Assembly: GCA_022836615.1 (NCBI GenBank)
Contig: MU405248.1
Span: 62,001-126,000, forward strand
Direction of reading: 5' to 3'
DNA length: 64,000 nucleotides
Source: Annulohypoxylon bovei var. microspora
Lineage: Eukaryota > Ascomycota > Sordariomycetes > Xylariales > Hypoxylaceae
Below, piece by piece: positions 57,049 through 64,000 of the stretch (positions are counted from its first letter, which is position 1; each line of letters opens with the position of its first letter). A program made the position numbers and the translations under genes. The notes below the pieces were generated by a model. The model did not search any database. It was not told the DNA's origin and saw nothing but the letters and a program-made list of their open reading frames with translations.

Positions 57049-60000
57049 CTATTTGACCTGATCTTTGAACATCATAAACTCGCGAATCTTCGCTTGGTGG
57101 TCCGCATAAGCACTGGTCCACTGCACGTGAATCTTCTGATCTTGCTCTAGTTCCGTCAGGTAATCCCGAGCACCTGAGGATGTTTCTAACCATGCCATTC
57201 CTTGCTGCTGACGACGGAACCTGAAATGGTCCTGGCGAGTTGAGAAGTGGGCCATGATTCTAGCGCTAAAGCTCTCCCACTTGTCCAGGTACTGGTAAAA
57301 GTCGAGTGCGTACTTACGGAACTGAACTTGATTGGGACGAACTCCGGCTGTGACCGCAGTTACAGGGAGACGGGGGGCAACCGGCGGAGCGGGAAAATCC
57401 AGCGACAGAATCTTGGGAGGGTGCTCTTTCTCTAGAGGGATCTGCTCGGATGGCTTGCTCTCGAAAGGTAGAGTAGACTTCAAGTCGCTGAAGTCTTTGA
57501 GACCTGTGGCAGATGGGCCAACGAAAGGCTCCACTTTTGTGAAGTCGGAGAACGTGGTACGAAACTCGTCAGTGTCTTCCGAGCCACCGTGCTGCGGGGC
57601 GAAGGGGTTTGATGTGGGAATAGATGTCGACTGAGTCGCAGCGGTTTGAGTAAAGGGCCGCTTGGCGGTATTTCCATCTCGCACTGGACTGGCGGACTTC
57701 GTGCGCACACCATTAACATCACCTGCCCTCCATTCCTCCCTATGAGGCTCAACGGGGATCTTGCGGGCACCATTGGTTTGAGGTGCTCTCGGAGTCTCGT
57801 CCTCCTTCTCCGGCGGAGGTGTATCAATATCCATCGCGGTTGCGGTGTCCACGCCTGCGTGTGTGGAACCAGATGGCGTTGACTGAGCTTCTTGATACCC
57901 TTCACTCTCCTCTTCATCTACCAACCCAGCTGTACCTGCTGTCATCTTGACAGGCTTACCCTTTTTGGTGTTAGCACGACGAGTCGGTGATGAAGAAACG
58001 CTGCGTGAAGACTGGGGCTCAAAATGTTGAGAACCGATCTTATCACTCCACTCTCCTGCTGAAAATCCATTTGCAGCGGCATTTCCTGGACCTTCCTGCA
58101 TCGGGGGCATGCGATCCGTCTCAGCGGGTTTGGTCTTCGGCATCTGTCGGCGACTTCGACTGCGAGACTGGGGTCGTCCCTTCGTAGGCGTCTGAGGATC
58201 ACCCGTTGAAACACCCGCGCTAAATTTCCAGTCTTCAGGACGGTCATCCCAGTCGTCAACAAACCTAGTGTTGATACTGTCGGTACTAGGTCTGGCAAGC
58301 CGTTCCTTGCCAGTACCTTTGCTGGCTTCGTCGCTTGCGGCCGAGAAGTTGAAGCTAGAGTAGATATTGTTAGTACTCATCTTAACTTTCTTATCTGCAG
58401 GAGGATGTCGCGAGGTCCCATTGCTCGGCTTAGAGGAAGTGCTGCTAGTAGTTTGATCTGACATTGCTCGATTGTTGACAAGACGAGTAACGTCATCCTT
58501 CTGCATCTCCTCGAAGGGAAATAGTGAAGGATGTGCAGACTTATCCTCACTTGAAGGATTTTGCATCTCGCGGGCGACGGTTTTGGAGTGCACAACGGAT
58601 GGATTCTCAGTCATGTACATGTGCCAGAATTTGCCAGCCTTGCGTTTAGAAGTCTGGATCTGGGTCTGGGGGGTAGGAGCAATAGGATGATTGACAAACG
58701 ATGAAGCATACAATGAAGGGCTATTGGCGGCTTGCGCTGGATTTCCACCTACTAAGGATACCAAGTTAGCATGTAAATCAATAGGTGATGCTGCTAAGTT
58801 GGATTGGAAAACATACATTTACTACCATTCACGGGAGTAGGTGTAGCTGGATAACTACCAAAGGGAGACTGTGGAACAGCGTTATTCTGTCCAACAACCG
58901 GCTTGTAACGATCACCAGGTCCCGGTTGCGGGATGCCGTTGCCGTTCGGCATCTCTCGAGCAGTTGCTATGCTAGGACCCTTGATTGAGTCTTCCGATGC
59001 CGCATCATTGCTTGAACTCTTCGGGGTACTAGAACTTCGAGGTCGTGGCTGTGGAAACGATCCAGGCATCTCCGGCCTCCGGGGTGCTCGAGTACTCGCC
59101 GTGCGACCGATGCCTAGTCCATCATCAAACAGACTGGTCTTCTCACCACCAGGTGTATGGTATGGGGTGCTTTGACGATCATCCCAGACCTTACCCTTGA
59201 ATTGAGCAAACTGGTCCGTCGCGGTAGATGCTGCGGGAGCGGATGGGCGGGCACTAGCACTAGGTGTTGATATATCAGGCTCGACTTCGTTAAATAAGTT
59301 CGAGTGCGTTCGAGTCGTGAAGTAATTCTTATTCGTGACCGGAGGCTCATCAGCTACTCCCGGGGAACGAGGGGTAAAGCCTGCCCGTCTAGTGCTGTTA
59401 CCGAAAGATGCCTGTGCCTTCTGTTGCTGATACGCACTTCTAGGAGGAATAGATTCGGAGTTGGGCGCATTTGCATCCCGTGCTGCCGACGTAGGCGCCC
59501 GGCCAGGAGTCGGGGGAGGTGCTCGACGTGTCGAGTTTGATCTCATATTTTCCCATGCATCTGCGAAGCTTTTGCGAGATTGGGGATCGTCGCGAGGTGT
59601 GGATTTAGCCGTCCGGGGCATGTTGCTCGTAAAGCTAGTATAACGCTGAGCACCGGAAGGAGGTCTGCCGAATTGGGAGGATGATTGCGCCTGGTGTCTA
59701 GTAGGAGGCGGTTGATACTGCTTGCCTATATCCTGCCACGGATTACCTCGTACACCGGAAGATTTGGGATAGCGTGACACATGAGCTCTACGTGCTTCGT
59801 CATATTGCCGTCTTAATCTTTCATCCGATAGGATCTCATGAGCGGATTGGATGGTTTGGAATTTGGGGTTAACCTCGGCTTCTCTGCCTGGGTTACGGTC
59901 CGGGTGATACTTAAGAGCTGCGGAGGCGTGGATATTAGCTAGAAAGACACGAAAAAATGGGTTTGGGAGAGAATATGAGTAAGAACATACCTAATTTCTT

Positions 60001-60087
60001 GAACTGCTTCTTTACCTCTTCAGTAGAAGCAGTCGTTGACAGCTCTAAGTCTGCATAATAATCGCGGGACTTGTCCCACTGAGGCAT
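57049..60087 (-). CDS. J-domain (DnaJ-like) protein with long disordered region
   Basis: Exons on the minus strand are 60087-59991, 59917-58817 and 58751-57049, encoding 966 residues. The J domain occupies about residues 9-75: 'DYYADLELSTTASTEEVKKQFKKL' (helices I-II), then the HPD signature in 'ALKYHPDRNPGRE' (His37-Pro38-Asp39) and 'ILSDERLRRQYDEAR'. J domains stimulate the ATPase of Hsp70 chaperones. Residues about 90-850 are low-complexity, rich in S, P, R, T and Q. The last 110 residues are conserved-looking helical sequence ('YALDFYQYLDKWESFSARIMAHF', 'QGMAWLETSSGARDYLTELEQDQKIHVQW') with no name I can give. There are no membrane segments. At the end of exon 2 two donors are possible (58,816 GTATGT or 58,822 GTAAAT); both keep the frame and differ by two residues. 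Client and location unknown. Confidence 0.85.
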
Positions 60088-62278
60088 GATGGCTAGCCTG
60101 AGTGGACAGTCACAAAAGAATGGGAAAGATGCTCAGAGAGCGACTAAGTAACTATCTTTCGAGTTACCATTCCAAGGTGGGTTGAATAATGGTGAATCCG
60201 ATAACGAAAGACGCGGTTCAAAGCGGATTCGTAAGCAGTATGGATCTAGTATGATATTTGCGTATTTGCGTAGTGGTAGTTGTGTGGTTGCAGATTTGTA
60301 AAGTGTAACCTGTTGTTGTAGATACGTGAATGATTGAAGTTGTGGTGGGATAGGTAAGATGTAGGCAGGAGTACAGCCCGGTTTGTTTTTGTCGCAAGAC
60401 AAGATGTTTAAAGGTACAATGCTACTTAGGTAGGTCCTAGATAGGTAAAGGTAGGTAGCCTAGAAATGACAGACTTATCGATAAGCTAGAGAGCCTCGTT
60501 TATTAGAAAGGTCGGGCCCAAAGAATGAAAAGAATGTTCTGGACTGGGAAAAGATACGCGAACATATGCAGTGGTGAAGAGGTGAATAAAAAGATGAATG
60601 GAAGAAGTTGTTCGCGTGAACTATCTCATTACGATGGCGGCTGACAGGGTAACGAGGGTAACGGGGTGGGGTGTGGGACGCATACATTAAGGTTAAGCAG
60701 AAACCATGACAAGGGTGATTGGTGATTGATTCAACTGAAGGGATGGCCTGCAGGTGAGTGGGAAGCTGGCGGGATAGCGGGCAGAGCGGGATAGTGGGGT
60801 GTTTTAGTTGGTGGGGTCCAGTACGCGTGGGGCAGTGAAGACGAATATCATTGGAAGTAAACAATGAAACCTCGTAAAATCAACAAAAATAGGTACTTAC
60901 ATACCGAGGTACCTAGAATGCCTAGGATAAGTAGATCAGCGATCTGTCTGTGTAGATGTCGCGGTATTATGATATCTGGATCGTTTTTATTCCAATGTAG
61001 TATTGCAATGTACCAGGCATTGGAGTTACGAGATTTGCGAGATGGAATGATGAAGGAATAGAGAGGTTGCGTTAACAGGTCGAGGTAGCTAACGCAAATA
61101 TGAGTGATGATGAAATTCTTTACATGCAGAAACCCTGGAAGCGCGAAGTGGGCAGGGCTGTAGGATTTTGTGCATATATGCGTGTCATACCGTAAAGTTT
61201 TTCAGAAGGAGACGTTTCGCAAGTTAGTTCTAAAAGTTCCAGTTGGCCAAAGGCGGTAGAAGATCGCACAACTTCTAGAAATCATAAATCCCGTTTTCTA
61301 CCGTGTTTATGTGCAAGAACCAGATACCTAGGTACCTACCTCACCGACCTAATAATAGTACCCAAGTACCTCCAAGTAAACGCACCGATGGGTGTTAGGG
61401 CAACTCTAGAATGACGTCAAGTTTTCTTTTCCCCTTTCGATATTCCAGTACTTACTACTGTACTCTTATTCCCATAAAACTCAATTAGAAATCTAAATTC
61501 GCGCAATATCTGAGCTACTACCACCTACCTCATGTACAACACCTCATCCTTCTCCTTCGCATTACTCACTACCTAATATCCAAATAAGGAGGACTTAAAG
61601 TTTGTATCACTCGAGAACAAAACTCGCCTCGATACCCGTACCTACAGAATGTTTGCCATTTCCTGGCTCGGGATATTTACGACATGTACCTTAGTTAGGT
61701 CAGGACTACATACATAGGTACACTTACATAGTAGGTCAGGCAGCCTAGCAGTAGATAATGTTACCTCAATTAGACCCTTCGATGCATTGCGGAGACTAGC
61801 ATTAGTTAAAGATTCCCGAACGATCGGTTCCTCTTTCGTAATGTTCAATTCTACCCTGTTGTCATTGCCATCCTGCCATCCACCCTCCATGTGCCTAGTC
61901 GTACTGGTCGTATACACCTAAAAAGGAAAAACCGAGTGTCGTATTAATCGTCATGGTGCATTAAGCCCAAGTATGTACCAGGCATCACAACAGTCACGTT
62001 ACCATTTAGGCTCTGCAGATCATGAAAAGCCTCAGGCGAGGCGTCGATGTAATTTTGCTACACTAGGATTTCTTACACTAGGGCCAACCCGGCCGTATCT
62101 GCATGTTTTAACGATGATATGCCATGTGCCGTAAACGCCGAACCCCAACTTTCGTAGCCGAAACCTACGGTATCATGATCGAAGTAGACCGACAACACCT
62201 GTGATGCAATAACTCTTGACCATAACGAGTCCCTCCATCCCCGTTTTGAGGCGCCTTAGAATAGCTAGCCCTGCTGTC
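60088..62278. other. Intergenic region, J-domain gene to SLI15
   Basis: Promoter of the J-domain gene and 3' flank of SLI15. TAGGTACCTA-type words cluster at about 60,425-60,470, 60,890-60,930 and 61,325-61,350. No gene seen. Confidence 0.4.
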
Positions 62279-64000
62279 CTATATCATATCTCGACTCATC
62301 TCATAGGACCAACCGCCGTCTCGTCGTATCTTGTCTCTGGCCGCGAGATCCTTACGGATATCCTCTTCGGTGAGCCTATCAGAACCACTCCAGTTTGCAC
62401 TGGAAGTCCTAGCTCGGAACTTGTGGAACCGATCCTTACTCTTCGCAAACACCTCCTCCATGTTGAGAGGACCGGGTGCTCCGAACACCTGGAAAGGATC
62501 CTGGGCTTCTTGTTCGACAAGTGCCCGGCGGAGATTAGGCGAATCGGCCCAGGCTGCGATCATATCGTTTCCACCACCTTCATCATCGTCATCTTCATCG
62601 TCCGTATTGATCTCTGGAAGCTCAATGGACTCGCCGTTCTGAAATCGGGGAGAAGATCGTGTTGCCGACTTCGCGGCGGACTTAGCGCCCGCGACTCCCT
62701 GAGGACGAGCAGGCGTCTTGTAAGATGATCCAGCCCCGTTAGGGTTGGGTGCAAAGGGGATGGGACCCTTAGAGACCTGAGCCATGTCCAACGGATGTGC
62801 AGTCTTCATGTGGCTGCTGAGCTGATTGGTCACGGTAGCTTTGAACAGATCTCTACTGCCGTTCATTGGAGCATTCGTGTACCCTGACTGGAACATCGAT
62901 TTCGTTGGCATTTCCTAGTAATTCGTTAGCCTTGCATCTATATGTGATTGTGAACAAGATATTTTATTTACCTTCTTGTAGCCGCCCGAGGGACGTACAG
63001 GCGCCCCCTTTAGACTCGACTGTTTCTCCGTCTCAGCCTCGTCGTCAAATTCGTCGGTCATACGGATTCGCTTCGACTCCTTGGATTGATAAGTGGTGCC
63101 ACCACGAGCCGCAGCCTGGCGGGTACCATCATCGTTGTGATCCGGCTGTAAGGGCCGTTTCGTATTCGCCTTGGATGCTGTTGACAACACCGCGTTGACC
63201 GGGCGCCCACCATCGTCCTGGGATCGTGGAGCATTCGTGGTCATGCGGGAAGGTGGTCGAGACGCTGCAGCTTCACCCCGGCTATAATCCGGAGGACCGT
63301 TCGGCTGACTTCGAGCAGCTGGCGGAGGTGCTCTAGTCTGCTTGGCCTTCTCAAGCATAGCTTGTCGCTGAGCATTCTTCCTCGCCTCTGCTTGCGTAGC
63401 AGCCTGCTTTCGGTCCTCTTCCTTCTGTCGCTCCGCTTCGGCTTTTCTCTGCTGTTCTTGACGTCTCTCCTCCTCTTGAATCGCTGCTCTTTTTCGCTCT
63501 ATTTCCGCCTTGGCATCGCGCTTACGTTGTGCTTCACGTTCTTCTTGCTCTTTTCTTCGCGCTGCCGCTTCCAGTGCCTTGGGCCGTCCCGAAGATGACG
63601 TAGAGCTCTTAAGACTCTGTAAAGAGGGTTTAGTCTGTAAGGCAGGCTGGCTAGATTTAGGCTTGGATTGAGAGAGCGTCTCGTGAAGACTAGACGATAG
63701 AGTATTGTTGGAAGGATGATACTGCGGATACTGCGGATTCTGCGAACCCGTATTGACACGAATGACGGTAGGCGCCTGTTTAGATTTAGCGGCTGGCTCC
63801 TTTGCAGGTCTCATAGGTCGCTTGATCTCGCGACCTTTAGTAACCGAGGGAGGAGGAATAGCAGATCGAGGCACGGAGGGCGGCGGCATCATAGTAGGTG
63901 CATCAACCATGTCAATGTCGTCTGACTGGTTGTCGTCGGAGCTGGATGCGGCTGGCTGTGCCTTAACAGGCTTACGTGGACTCGCACGAGTCGATTTCGA
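62279..64000 (-). CDS. SLI15: Inner centromere protein (INCENP/Sli15), C-terminal part; 5' end outside window
   Basis: Two exons are in view on the minus strand: >64000-62972 and 62914-62279 (intron 57 bp), about 555 residues. The frame is open to the right edge, so the N-terminus is missing. A long run of charged residues ('KALEAAARRKEQEEREAQRK' and about 60 more) predicts the single alpha-helix/coiled-coil region. The C-terminus is the IN-box that binds and activates Aurora kinase (Ipl1/Ark1): 'AAWADSPNLRRAL', 'QDPFQVFGAPGPLNMEEVF', then 'FRARTSSANWSGSDRLT' with the Thr-Ser-Ser motif phosphorylated by Aurora in known members. INCENP links Aurora B, Survivin (Bir1) and Borealin in the chromosomal passenger complex, which corrects kinetochore attachments. 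The order helix then IN-box matches the family. Confidence 0.92.

Overview
This is nuclear DNA of a filamentous ascomycete (Pezizomycotina, probably a sordariomycete). Genes are interrupted by short introns of about 50-120 bp with GTRNGT donors and YAG-type acceptors. Products are typical fungal housekeeping proteins (Tho2, Wsc1, Csc1/Phm7, Npc2-like ML protein, Nur1, single-chain Leu1, INCENP/Sli15). Intergenic DNA is AT-rich and studded with the palindromic word family TACCTAGGTA/TAGGTACCTA. I see no bacterial features, CRISPR array or rRNA, and no convincing tRNA.

Layout. 1-12.2 kb: the 3' part of THO2 (+), converging on a SET-domain/TPR protein (-), then a DUF3237 protein (-) and an HFL1/TMEM184-type membrane protein (-). 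12.2-30.4 kb: a gene-poor stretch whose only confident gene is the cell-wall sensor WSC1 (-, 21.7-23.0 kb). It also holds two apparent gene relics (about 14.5-15.1 and 15.8-16.9 kb), a complete 857-bp non-autonomous DNA transposon with terminal inverted repeats and a perfect 9-bp target duplication (19,850-20,706), and a doubtful 101-codon ORF (28.5 kb). 30.4-36.7 kb: a kelch-type beta-propeller membrane protein with a very long GC-rich cytoplasmic tail (-) and an unrecognised coiled-coil protein (-). 39.4-50.6 kb: a compact cluster of CSC1 (+), NPC2-like (+), V-ATPase subunit F (-), NUR1 (+) and an unrecognised protein ending in two membrane segments (+). 52.2-54.8 kb: LEU1 (+), with possible Leu3 and Gcn4/CPC1 sites upstream. 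57.0-64.0 kb: a J-domain protein (-) and the 3' part of SLI15/INCENP (-), which runs off the right edge.

There is no operon or obvious metabolic cluster. Several products act on membranes (vacuole: Hfl1, V-ATPase F; sterol/lipid binding: ML protein; plasma membrane: Wsc1, Csc1, the kelch protein; inner nuclear membrane: Nur1), but I read this as ordinary linkage. Exon-intron structures were worked out by hand from splice signals, reading-frame continuity and family conservation. No database search was run. The least-explained items are the transposon, the two relics, a repeated short motif in the Tho2 tail, and three large proteins of unknown function.
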